10,109 nt of DNA from positions 1 through 10,109 of the forward strand of contig JBIOYL010000008.1 in the NCBI GenBank assembly GCA_044870185.1, in the 5' to 3' direction. Shown piece after piece: positions 1 to 6,042 of this stretch (its first letter is position 1; every line of letters starts with the position of its first letter). Made by a program: the position numbers and the translations under genes. The stretch comes from JBIOYL01 sp044870185 (GTDB lineage Bacteria; Actinomycetota; CALGFH01). Under the pieces are notes generated by a model that searched no databases, was not told where the DNA came from, and saw nothing but the letters and a program-made list of their open reading frames with translations.

Positions 1-1162
1 CCCGGTCGCCGAGCTTGACGTCCAGTTCGACGGCGACGGCCGAGTCGACGCTGTCGTCCTTGCGCTGCCGCCCGGCCCCGAGGGCGGCCGCCACTCGGCC
101 GACGCCCTCGGTGTCGACCCGGGCGAGCCAGCCCGCCCGGGGGGCCAGCACGTCGACCTGGACCGGCGCGCTCGGCAGCAGCTCCACGTCGTCGACGACC
201 CGCGCGTCGCCGCCCTGGGCGGCGATGAGGTCGCGCAGCCGCTCGAGCCCGTCGCCGCGCTCCAGCGCCCTGGCGGCAAGGTCGCGACCGGCGGCGGCGC
301 CGGCGGCGATGCCGGCCAAGGCGGCCAGCTGCCCCGTCAACGTCAAGCAGAGGTCGAGGAATCGGCCGGTGCGCTCGCCGCGGAGGACCTCGACCGCCTC
401 GCGTACCTCGGCCGCGTTGCCCACCACCTCGCCGAGCGGCTGCTCCATGTCGGTGACCAGCGCCGCGCTCCGGCGGCCGGCTGCCTGCCCGATGGCGACG
501 CACAGCTCGGCCAGCTCGGTCGCAGCGGCCGGCTCCTTCATGAACGCGCCCGACCCGGTCTTGACGTCGAGCAGGATGCAGCTCGCTCCGCCGGCGAGCT
601 TCTTGCTCATCACGCTGGAGGCGATGAGCGCGGTGCTGGCCACCGTGCCGGTCACGTCGCGCAGCGCATACATGGCCTTGTCGGCCGGCACCAGGTCGGC
701 GCTCTGGGCGGCGACCGCCAGCCCGATGCGCTCGACCTGGTCGAACAGCTCGTCGGCGGTCAGCTCGACCCGCATGCCAGGGATCGACTCCAGCTTGTCC
801 AGCGTGCCACCGGTGTGCCCGAGTCCCCGTCCCGACAGCTTGAGCATCTGCATGCCGATGGCCGCGGCGAGCGGGCCGACGACCAGGGTGGTGCCGTCGG
901 CCACGCCTCCGGTCGAATGCTTGTCCACCGTCGGGCCGGACAGCTTGCCAAGGTCCAGGCACACCCCGGAGGCCAACATGGCGTCGGTGAGCGCCTCGGC
1001 CTCGGCCCGCGAGAACCCACGCAGGTAGCCGGCCATCAGGAAGGCGGCCATCTGGTAGTCGGGGATGTCGTTGCGAGCGTAGCCGAGCACGAAGGCGCGC
1101 AGCGCCGCGGCATCGACCTCCCCGCCGTCGCGCTTGGCCACGATGACGTCGAGGGGGTTCAT
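1..1162 (-). CDS. deoA: Thymidine / pyrimidine-nucleoside phosphorylase, C-terminus cut by window edge
   Basis: Catalyses phosphorolysis of thymidine (and possibly uridine) to free base plus (deoxy)ribose-1-phosphate in cytosolic pyrimidine salvage. Reading down from ATG at 1162, 387 codons are visible; the family is about 430-440 residues, so roughly the last 45 are outside the window. Visible signatures are DKHSTGG at residues 80-86 (phosphate site) and the family signature SGRGLGHTGGTLDKLE at 110-125. Y165, R168, S183 and K187 fall where E. coli TP has Y168, R171, S186 and K190 (base-binding residues). The start codon overlaps the stop of the upstream RHH gene as ATGA, so translation is probably coupled to the parA-rhh pair. 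The frame is intact. Thymidine-only versus broad pyrimidine specificity cannot be settled from sequence alone. The natural partner enzyme, phosphopentomutase, survives only as a remnant near 6.0-6.5 kb. Confidence 0.96.
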   Translation of the reverse strand, partial: MNPLDVIVAKRDGGEVDAAALRAFVLGYARNDIPDYQMAAFLMAGYLRGFSRAEAEALTDAMLASGVCLDLGKLSGPTVDKHSTGGVADGTTLVVGPLAAAIGMQMLKLSGRGLGHTGGTLDKLESIPGMRVELTADELFDQVERIGLAVAAQSADLVPADKAMYALRDVTGTVASTALIASSVMSKKLAGGASCILLDVKTGSGAFMKEPAAATELAELCVAIGQAAGRRSAALVTDMEQPLGEVVGNAAEVREAVEVLRGERTGRFLDLCLTLTGQLAALAGIAAGAAAGRDLAARALERGDGLERLRDLIAAQGGDARVVDDVELLPSAPVQVDVLAPRAGWLARVDTEGVGRVAAALGAGRQRKDDSVDSAVAVELDVKLGDR

Positions 1163-1506
1163 CGGGACAGGCGCTTGACGAGGGCCGACCCGGCGCCGTC
1201 GCGCTCCAGCTCCTGCAGGACCTGCGCGAGCGCCTCCCGGACGATGCGCCCCCGGTCGGTGGCGATCCCGTACTGCCGCCGGAGCTGGAGCCGGGCGTGC
1301 TCGAGGTCCATCAGCTCCTCGGCCGTGCAGTAGAACGTGACCTTCTCCTCGTGGCGCTGCCGACCGCTCGAGACGCGCTCGGCGGGTTGGCCGGCCGGAT
1401 CAGGCGCGGTCCCCGCGGCCCGGCGCTTGGCTGCGTCGCGGTCGGAGTCGGCGCTGGTCACACGGAACAGCTCGTCGGCCCCGGGCAGGCTGGCTCGACC
1501 CTTCAA
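1159..1506 (-). CDS. Small ParA-partner protein with C-terminal ribbon-helix-helix-like segment
   Basis: A 115-residue protein between parA and deoA. I chose the TTG start at 1506: it overlaps the parA stop as TTGA, and an AAGGAGG ribosome-binding sequence sits 10 bases upstream inside the end of parA. No ATG or GTG in this frame fits. Residues 1-50 are Ala/Arg/Gly-rich and probably disordered. Residues 54-101 read as a strand (KVTFYC) followed by two helices (TAEELMDLEHARLQLRRQYG, then DRGRIVREALAQVLQEL), the pattern of a ribbon-helix-helix DNA-binding dimer. No ParB-like HTH or CTPase motif is present. Position directly after parA suggests a DNA-binding or ATPase-stimulating partner, comparable in concept to ParG/omega-type RHH partners of plasmid ParA proteins; this is inference. 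It overlaps deoA by 4 bases. Confidence 0.82.
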   Translation of the reverse strand: MKGRASLPGADELFRVTSADSDRDAAKRRAAGTAPDPAGQPAERVSSGRQRHEEKVTFYCTAEELMDLEHARLQLRRQYGIATDRGRIVREALAQVLQELERDGAGSALVKRLSR

Positions 1507-2264
1507 GATGCCAACACCTCCTTGGCGAGCTCCCGGTAGGCGACGGCCCCTGGGGACGCGCCGGCGTAGGTGAGGATGCTTTCGCCTGCGACCGGCGCTT
1601 CGGCGAACCTGATCGTCTTGGCGATCACCGCACGGAAGACACGGTCGCCGAAGGCGTCCTCCACCCGGCCGAGCACCTCGCGGCCGTGCACCGTTCTCGG
1701 GTCGTACATGGTAGCCAGGATGCCCTCGACCTCGAGTTCGGGGTTGAGGCGCTCCCGCACCTTCTCGATGGTGTCCATGAGCAGGGCCATGCCCCGCAGC
1801 GCGAAGTACTCGCACTCGAGCGGGATCAGCACGGCGCCGGCCGCCGTGAGGGCGTTGACCGTCAACAGGCCCAGGCTCGGCGGGCAGTCGACGAGGATGA
1901 AGTCATAGGCGTCGCGGAGCGGCCGGAGCACCCGGGCGAGCGCCTGCTCGCGGGCGACCTCGCCGACGAGCAACACCTCGGCCGCTGCCAGGTCGATGTT
2001 GGACGGCAGCAGGTCGAGGCCGTCGATCTTGGTGGTGGCGATGACCTCCTCGGCGCTCGCCTTGGGGTCCATGAGCAGGTTGTAGACCGTCCGGTCGAGC
2101 GCCAGGGGGTTGATACCGAGCCCGACGGACAGCGCACCTTGTGGGTCCATGTCGACCAGCAGCACGCGCTTGTCCTGCTCGACCAGCGCCGCGCCGAGGT
2201 TGATCGCGGTCGTGGTCTTGCCCACGCCGCCCTTCTGGTTTGCCAGAGCGATGACCTTCCCCAT
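1503..2264 (-). CDS. parA: ParA/Soj-family Walker-type ATPase
   Basis: A 253-residue cytosolic ATPase of the ParA/MinD superfamily, which forms ATP-dependent dimers on DNA and positions chromosomes, plasmids or protein cargo. The deviant Walker A KGGVGKT is at residues 11-17 with the signature lysine K11. The switch I region contains DMDPQG around D38-D40, and Walker B is FILVDCPP with D126. There is no N-terminal HTH, so it resembles chromosomal Soj-type rather than P1-type ParA. The ATG at 2264 is followed directly by the canonical first strand (GKVIALANQKGG), and a GA-rich weak ribosome-binding stretch precedes it. The gene is followed by an RHH-like partner rather than a ParB, with a 4-base overlap. 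The parA-like gene near xerD in mycobacteria (upstream of scpA) is a plausible orthologue, so it may be an orphan ParA rather than the main chromosome-segregation one. Confidence 0.93.
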   Translation of the reverse strand: MGKVIALANQKGGVGKTTTAINLGAALVEQDKRVLLVDMDPQGALSVGLGINPLALDRTVYNLLMDPKASAEEVIATTKIDGLDLLPSNIDLAAAEVLLVGEVAREQALARVLRPLRDAYDFILVDCPPSLGLLTVNALTAAGAVLIPLECEYFALRGMALLMDTIEKVRERLNPELEVEGILATMYDPRTVHGREVLGRVEDAFGDRVFRAVIAKTIRFAEAPVAGESILTYAGASPGAVAYRELAKEVLAS

Positions 2265-2298
2265 GCCTCACCCCTCGGACGGGCAGCCCGCCATCATC

Positions 2299-2327
2299 TA
2301 TGTATGCATGAAGCTCTTCACCGGCAA
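2299..2327 (-). promoter_or_regulatory. Putative promoter of the parA-rhh-deoA unit
   Basis: On the minus strand TTGCCG (2327-2322) and TACATA (2304-2299) are separated by exactly 17 bases, resembling sigma-70/HrdB -35 and -10 boxes. This is one of the few AT-rich spots here. It would place transcription start roughly 25-30 bases ahead of the parA ATG. The -10 is imperfect, so this is tentative. Confidence 0.35.
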
Positions 2328-2344
2328 ATAGGGGTATCAATACA

Positions 2345-2705
2345 GCACGTCATCGCTCTAGAGACCAAGCGAGGTGTTCCCTCGTCGATCAGTCGTCGCA
2401 TTCTACTGAGCGGGCGGTCGCTGCGGAAGGTGCGTCCCCGAATGCGTCCCCGACGCGGGCGCCGCGGAAGGGTTGCGCGCTCCCGGCCAGCGCCGTGGCG
2501 CTCGGCAGCCCACCACGCTTCGTGGTCACCATGCTTGCTTCTGCAAGCGGACGGGGCGGGCTCGCTCGGCCCATGGCTGCAGCTCGTGGATCCGGTCCGA
2601 TGAGCTCCTGATCCGGCGGCGGCCCGCTTCCTCTGGCCGACCACCAACAGCGGTCGGTAGCACGAGGCACTCTGCAAGGACACCCCAGGCAAGAACTCAA
2701 CAGAA
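2345..2705. other. Non-coding intergenic stretch with clustered small hairpins
   Basis: No frame here shows a recognisable protein, RBS-led start or convincing composition; the longer open frames are Arg/Pro/Ser-rich by-products of high GC. Perfect short inverted repeats are clustered: 2370-2374 with 2380-2384 (5-bp stem), 2489-2494 with 2497-2502 (6-bp stem, 2-base loop), 2512-2517 with 2521-2526 (6-bp stem, CTT loop) and 2533-2538 with 2543-2548 (6-bp stem, TTCT loop). No tRNA cloverleaf and no parS-like 16-mer were found. It may be a structured leader, an RNA gene, or decayed sequence between the divergent parA and gnd units. Confidence 0.4.
2431..2453. repeat. 11-bp tandem direct repeat
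   Basis: TGCGTCCCCGA occurs at 2431-2441 and again at 2443-2453, separated by one base. Spacing of 12 bases (about one helical turn) is compatible with a protein-binding direct repeat, but nothing else supports that role. Confidence 0.5.
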
Positions 2706-2707
2706 GA

Positions 2708-2760
2708 TGAATTTATGATAACTCCTAACGTTCAAGCTATGGTTAAACATTGTAGCCACT
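2708..2760 (+). promoter_or_regulatory. AT-rich stretch, probable gnd promoter region
   Basis: A sharp local AT-rich patch in otherwise very GC-rich DNA. It contains -10-like hexamers TATGAT (2714-2719) and TATGGT (2738-2743). Neither has a clear TTGACA-like partner 16-18 bases upstream, so the exact promoter is not defined. It would leave a 5' leader of about 140-165 bases before the gnd ATG. Confidence 0.3.
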
Positions 2761-2882
2761 GGCCGGGTGGGGGGCGAGCATCGGCACGTGGGACACCGGT
2801 ACTTGGCAACAGACGTGCGAGCATTGGAGAGTCATGCCAGCAATGGCGTGCCAGTGGGCAGCCCGGGAGCGAAGGAGACGGG

Positions 2883-4322
2883 ATGGGCGCAGACAGCGAG
2901 CTTGGAATCACCGGCCTGGCGGTCATGGGCCGCAACCTGGCGCGCAACGTCGCCAGGCACGGCATCCCGGTTGCACTGCACAACCGGACCACCGCGCGAA
3001 CCGACGAGGTCATGGCCCAGTTCGGCCACGAAGGACCGATGACCCCGACCCGCTCGATCGAGCAGTTCGTGGCGGCTCTGGCCCGCCCCCGGCGGATCCT
3101 GCTCATGGTCAAGGCGGGGCCGGCCGTGGACGCGGTCATCGACGAGCTCGTCCCTCACCTCGATCGGGGCGACATCCTGATCGACGGGGGCAACTCCTTC
3201 TTCGAGGACACCCGGCGGCGTGGCCAGGCGCTCGCCGACCGCGGCCTGCACTTCCTCGGCACGGGCGTCTCGGGCGGCGAGGAAGGCGCGCTGCACGGGC
3301 CCAGCATCATGCCCGGCGGCCCCCGGCAGGCGTACGCGGCCGTCGAGCCCGTCTTCACGACCATCGCCGCCCAGGTGGACGGGGTGCCCTGCTGCGCCTA
3401 CATCGGCACCGACGGGGCCGGCCACTACGTCAAGATGGTCCACAACGGCATCGAGTACGCCGACATGCAGCTCATCGCCGAGTCCTACGACCTGCTGCGC
3501 CAGGCGCTCGGCATGGACGCCGGCGAGCTGGCCGCCGTGTTCGCGGAGTGGAACCAGGGCGACCTCGAGTCGTTCCTCATCGAGATCACCGCCACCGTGC
3601 TGGCCAAGGTCGACCCGGCGACCGGCCGGCCGCTCGTCGACCTCATCCTCGACGAGGCCGAGCAGAAGGGCACCGGCCGCTGGACGGCCGAGCAGGCGCT
3701 GGAGCTCGGCATCCCGACCACCGCGATCACCGAGGCGGTGTTCGCGCGCAGCCTGTCCGCGCTGAAGGAGGAGCGGACGCGGGCGGCCGGCGTGCTGCGC
3801 GGCCCGACCCGGGGCGACGGGGGCGAGCGGCGCGGCGCGCAGCTGGTCGACGACGTCCGCCAGGCGCTGTACGCGTCGAAGATCGTCGCCTACGCCCAGG
3901 GCTTCCAGCAGCTCACCGCCGCCGCCCGACAGTACGGCTGGGACCTCGACCTGGGCGCGCTGGCCACCATCTGGCGGGGCGGCTGCATCATCCGGGCCCG
4001 GTTCCTGAACCGCATCCGCGACGCCTACTCCACCGACCCCAAGACCGAGAACCTGCTGCTCATCCCGTACTTCCACGACGCGGTCGGGCAGGCGCAGCAG
4101 GCATGGCGGCGGGTGGTCGGCCTGGCCGTCGAGGCCGGCGTCCCGGTCCCGGCGATGTCGTCGGCGCTCGCCTACTACGACGGCTACCGGCAGGAGCGGG
4201 CGCCTGCCAACCTCATCCAGGGGCTGCGCGACTTCTTCGGTGCCCACACCTACCACCGGGTCGACCGTCCGGGCACCTTCCACACCCGCTGGGAGCAGGA
4301 CGGCCGCGAGGTCGAGGTCTAG
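2883..4322 (+). CDS. gnd: 6-phosphogluconate dehydrogenase, NADP-dependent, decarboxylating
   Basis: Oxidative pentose phosphate pathway enzyme: 6-phosphogluconate + NADP+ gives ribulose-5-phosphate + CO2 + NADPH. At 479 residues it is full length for the long (homodimeric) class. N-terminal Rossmann motif GLAVMG at 11-16; N33-R34-T35 after the second strand is typical of NADP+ preference; DGGNS at 101-105. The 6PGDH signature runs around 179-200, with catalytic K184 (HYVK) and E191 (GIEY), matching sheep K183/E190. R449 and H455 near the C-terminus match the residues reaching into the partner subunit's site. I chose ATG 2883 because AAGGAG lies 5 bases upstream and the conserved fold begins at once; the frame stays open upstream to 2715 but that part has no family similarity. 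It is the only clear plus-strand gene, is divergent from parA, and is flanked 3' by an SDR remnant. Confidence 0.97.
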   Translation: MGADSELGITGLAVMGRNLARNVARHGIPVALHNRTTARTDEVMAQFGHEGPMTPTRSIEQFVAALARPRRILLMVKAGPAVDAVIDELVPHLDRGDILIDGGNSFFEDTRRRGQALADRGLHFLGTGVSGGEEGALHGPSIMPGGPRQAYAAVEPVFTTIAAQVDGVPCCAYIGTDGAGHYVKMVHNGIEYADMQLIAESYDLLRQALGMDAGELAAVFAEWNQGDLESFLIEITATVLAKVDPATGRPLVDLILDEAEQKGTGRWTAEQALELGIPTTAITEAVFARSLSALKEERTRAAGVLRGPTRGDGGERRGAQLVDDVRQALYASKIVAYAQGFQQLTAAARQYGWDLDLGALATIWRGGCIIRARFLNRIRDAYSTDPKTENLLLIPYFHDAVGQAQQAWRRVVGLAVEAGVPVPAMSSALAYYDGYRQERAPANLIQGLRDFFGAHTYHRVDRPGTFHTRWEQDGREVEV

Positions 4323-4525
4323 GCGACGGTCAGCCTGGTCACCGGCGCGGGATCGGGCATCGGCGCGGCCACGGCGCCGCGCTCGCCGGCCGTGGCGACC
4401 AGGTCGTGTGCGCCGACATCGACACCGCCCGGGCGGCCGACCAGGCCATGATCAGCCGCAGCTCGGGCGGGCGCATCGTGCTGGTCGGCGACATGACCGG
4501 CGCCTATACGGCGGTGGACGGCGGC
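4323..4525 (+). pseudogene. Collapsed short-chain dehydrogenase/reductase (SDR) remnant
   Basis: Starts in the very next codon after the gnd stop and in the same frame, with no start codon. VSLVTGAGSGIGAATA is the SDR cofactor-binding strand and TGxxxGIG motif. A 1-base loss near 4374-4382 (a CGC-like codon reduced to CC) shifts the frame, and the text resumes as ALAGRGDQVVCADIDTARA, the second and third strands with an acidic residue typical of NAD use. It then jumps to SSGGRIVLVGD (like the fifth strand) and ends TGAYTAVDGG, the usual SDR C-terminal motif. An SDR is about 250 residues; only about 67 codons remain, so two internal blocks are deleted, including the YxxxK active site. This cannot encode a functional enzyme. 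Confidence 0.78.
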
Positions 4526-4555
4526 GCGCCTCCGGCTGAGCCGGCCGGAGGCGCG
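4525..4555. terminator. Strong GC hairpin between convergent units
   Basis: A perfect 12-bp stem (4525-4536 pairing with 4544-4555) with a 7-base loop, located between the gnd/SDR remnant (plus) and the end of the minus-strand cassette at 4591. No T-run follows on either strand, as is common for actinobacterial intrinsic terminators. Its position suggests a bidirectional terminator. Confidence 0.6.
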
Positions 4556-4590
4556 AATCGACCCGTCGGCCGGGCGTGGCCGATGGGTGG

Positions 4591-4953
4591 TCAGCCGGCC
4601 CCCTGACGGGCGGCCAGCCGGCCGGAGCGCGCATCGATCTCGGCGAGTAGACGGTCCTCGACCTCTCCGTAGGTCCAGACATGGGCACCGGCCAGCTCGA
4701 TGAGCTGGAATCTGTCGGGCCGCAGCCGCAGCAAGTGGAACACCGACCAGTCCAGGTCTGGGTGACGACGCTCAGGAGGAAACCGGCGGGCAACAAACCA
4801 GTAGGTGCTGAGCTGGTCTCGTGACAGGCCGAGCGCATCGGCCAACTCCTGGATCGACGCAACCCGATCGGCGAGGTCACCGAGGCGGAACTTGCCGTCC
4901 GTGGTGGCCAGGTCGAGAGAGCGGGCCTCCTCAAGCAGCCGCGGGTCGATCAT
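4591..4953 (-). CDS. Hypothetical protein with HTH-like segment, weakly DUF6192-like
   Basis: A 120-residue soluble protein with no signal or membrane segment. ATG at 4953 has an excellent GGAAGGAG six bases upstream and overlaps the stop of the HNH gene as ATGA. Residues 20-60 read GKFRLGDLADRV, then IQELADALGLSRDQLSTYW, which looks like a helix-turn-helix, then VARRFPPERRHPDLDWSVFHLL and a closing WTYGEVEDRL. The order LGDLA..., HTH, then a wP-E-R...W/F-x-x-H block resembles, from memory, streptomycete DUF6192-type proteins; I could not test this. DNA binding is inference. It is the last gene of the palindrome-RHH-HNH cassette, ends 36 bases from a strong hairpin, and its frame is intact. 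Confidence 0.72.
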   Translation of the reverse strand: MIDPRLLEEARSLDLATTDGKFRLGDLADRVASIQELADALGLSRDQLSTYWFVARRFPPERRHPDLDWSVFHLLRLRPDRFQLIELAGAHVWTYGEVEDRLLAEIDARSGRLAARQGAG

Positions 4954-5467
4954 GACGTGCTCCTTCCGGGACCTGATCTGATTGTTCCCTTCCGGTAATC
5001 CTTCGTCAATGCGCCCGGCTCGTAGCGGCGTAGGAGCTCGATGGCCCAGCGCACCGCATCATCGACGGTGATGCCGGTACCATGCGGCTGGACACGCAGC
5101 TGCAGATTTCCCGGCCGGTTGTCGTCGCGGATGCCGTTCCTATGGTGCACCTCCTCCCCGGTGCAAGCGGCCGGCCCAAGATCACCTCGGCCATGACGAG
5201 GTGATGCTCGTACACCCAGCCGGTCCCAAAGGCATTGGGGTGCTCGGGTACGTAGACCCGCACGTAGCCCCTGGCGTCCTTGTATCGTTTGCGTTCGGCC
5301 AACGGGACGCGTGAGCGGTGCCGTGGTGGGCCGAGCGGCACGTCGACCGGCAGCCCCAACTCCCGGCGCCTGTTGTGTCTACGGCACAGGTCATTGGCGT
5401 AGTGGGGCTCGGGGCATGGAGGATCGACCTTGGCAAGGCACGGCCGTCGGCGACGCGGACGCGGCAT
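4950..5467 (-). pseudogene. HNH endonuclease with a single frameshift
   Basis: Read from ATG 5467 (5 bases after the upstream gene's stop), residues 1-104 show a basic N-terminus, a small Cys/His knuckle (C18, C28, H31), then RGYVRVYVPEHPNAFGTGWVYEHHLVM and LGRPLAPG. At the G-run 5159-5156 the frame changes. One extra G restores EEVHHRNGIRDDNRPGNLQL and a tail to the stop at 4950, giving about 172 residues. Together these form the common actinobacterial/phage HNH layout: EHxLVM, then VHHxNGxRDDNRPxNL with the catalytic His-His and Asn residues, followed by a C-terminal helix. Truncated at the shift, the protein would lose the whole catalytic half. The damage may be a genuine mutation, a sequence error in a homopolymer, or (less likely) programmed -1 slippage on GGGG. 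The gene overlaps the downstream ATG by 4 bases. Confidence 0.83.
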
Positions 5468-5472
5468 CGCAG

Positions 5473-5706
5473 CTACTTGCTCGCGAGCGGGTCGTCGGCG
5501 GGGGTCTCGCGACGGAGCCGCTCGGCCTCGGCGAGCATCCGCCGGTAGCCGGCCAGCGCCCGACGTCCGGTGGAGCTTTCGGCTGCCTGGGCGACAAGCC
5601 GTCGAGTGGCCTCGACCGGGTCGACGCCCCACAGCCAGGCGAGCGCGCGGAGAGTCTCGGCGTGCTCCCCCTCAAGCCGGGGACGAAGCGTTCCTGCCGT
5701 CGTCAT
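5473..5706 (-). CDS. Small ribbon-helix-helix-like protein, possible autorepressor
   Basis: A 77-residue protein, first gene of the cassette. After a short lead, TLRPRLEGEHAETLRALA followed by WGVDPVEATRRLVAQAAE fits the RHH/CopG layout (short strand, helix, G-x-D/S-P-x-E turn, second helix). The C-terminal third is charged and helical (ALAGYRRMLAEAERLRRE), as in antitoxins whose tail binds a partner. The start ATG (5706) lies at the very edge of a perfect 36-bp palindrome, and no ribosome-binding sequence is visible between them, so the transcript may be leaderless or coupled to a short leader frame. It stops 5 bases before the HNH start, so the two are surely co-transcribed. An antitoxin-like or regulator role is inference from size, fold and operator. 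Confidence 0.66.
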   Translation of the reverse strand: MTTAGTLRPRLEGEHAETLRALAWLWGVDPVEATRRLVAQAAESSTGRRALAGYRRMLAEAERLRRETPADDPLASK

Positions 5707-5739
5707 GGGTGGACGGTACCATGGTACCGTCCACCCATG
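5704..5739. promoter_or_regulatory. Perfect 36-bp palindrome, putative operator of the RHH-HNH cassette
   Basis: Every base from 5704 to 5739 pairs with its mirror; the centre is GGTACCATGGTACC. It includes the start codon of the small RHH gene at its left end. Two-fold symmetric sites next to RHH genes are classic autoregulatory operators. On the minus strand it also carries an 11-codon frame, ATG at 5739 through TGA overlapping the RHH start as ATGA, which could be a leader peptide. Because the site is symmetrical, a transcript through it could also fold into an 18-bp hairpin. Confidence 0.72.
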
Positions 5740-5766
5740 CTGCTGCCTGCTTCCTCGAGCGGCGGC

Positions 5767-6042
5767 TCAGCCCGGTTTGGCCGCCCGCAGGCTGAACAGG
5801 ACCGGCAGGTCCTGACCGCCGAGCCGCAGATGCCAGCGGCCGTCGCCACCCTGGACGAGGACGCCATCGCCGCGGTAGTCGGCGTCGCCGTCGAGGTGCT
5901 CGCGCAGCACCTCGACACGCAGCCCGGCGTCGGCCACGGCGGCGACCACCTCGCCGAGCGAGTGGGCGAACTCGACCGCCGTGGCAGCCTCGCCCAACGG
6001 CTGTTCGGTGGCGTAGGAGCCGGCTCCCTCGATCGTGATTGG
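5767..6042 (-). pseudogene. C-terminal fragment of a class I SAM-dependent methyltransferase
   Basis: About 90 residues in one clean frame, from ITIEGAGSYATEQ to a TGA at 5767. Segments EFAHSLGEVVAAVADAGLRV, EVLREH and LPVLFSLRAAKPG resemble the last strands of actinobacterial small-molecule/SAM methyltransferases (HxLGEV..AL..AGL...EH...LP.LFSLRA.KP). The SAM-binding GxGxG half is absent. Upstream the same frame runs into the phosphopentomutase remnant rather than methyltransferase sequence, so this is a fusion scar. No start codon or ribosome site is evident at the junction. Family assignment is by pattern recognition only. Confidence 0.58.

Noticed and set aside
15..1028. Long plus-strand open frame opposite deoA
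   Set aside because: Ser/Arg/Pro/Ala-rich translation without any family motif, lying entirely antisense to a well-supported deoA; a by-product of high GC.
1686..2603. Long plus-strand open frame opposite parA and continuing into the intergenic region
   Set aside because: It mirrors parA codons and has His/Arg/Gln-rich nonsense composition; no ribosome site or recognisable domain.
2345..2720. tRNA or other known RNA gene in the parA-gnd gap
   Set aside because: Individual hairpins are present, but no cloverleaf with T-arm GTTCRA-type sequence or known RNA signature was found.
2715..2882. N-terminal extension of gnd to the upstream ATG
   Set aside because: The added 56 residues show no similarity to 6PGDH, while ATG 2883 has AAGGAG at ideal spacing and begins at the conserved Rossmann strand.
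2832..4283. Long minus-strand open frame covering gnd
   Set aside because: Antisense to a gene with complete catalytic motifs; the translation is repetitive and Gly/Asp/Arg-rich, as expected from the GC-biased third position.
5150..5170. Programmed ribosomal frameshifting in the HNH gene as the main explanation
   Set aside because: GGGG permits slippage, but no upstream stimulatory SD or downstream pseudoknot was recognised, and nearby genes carry many similar G-run indels, so mutation or error is simpler.
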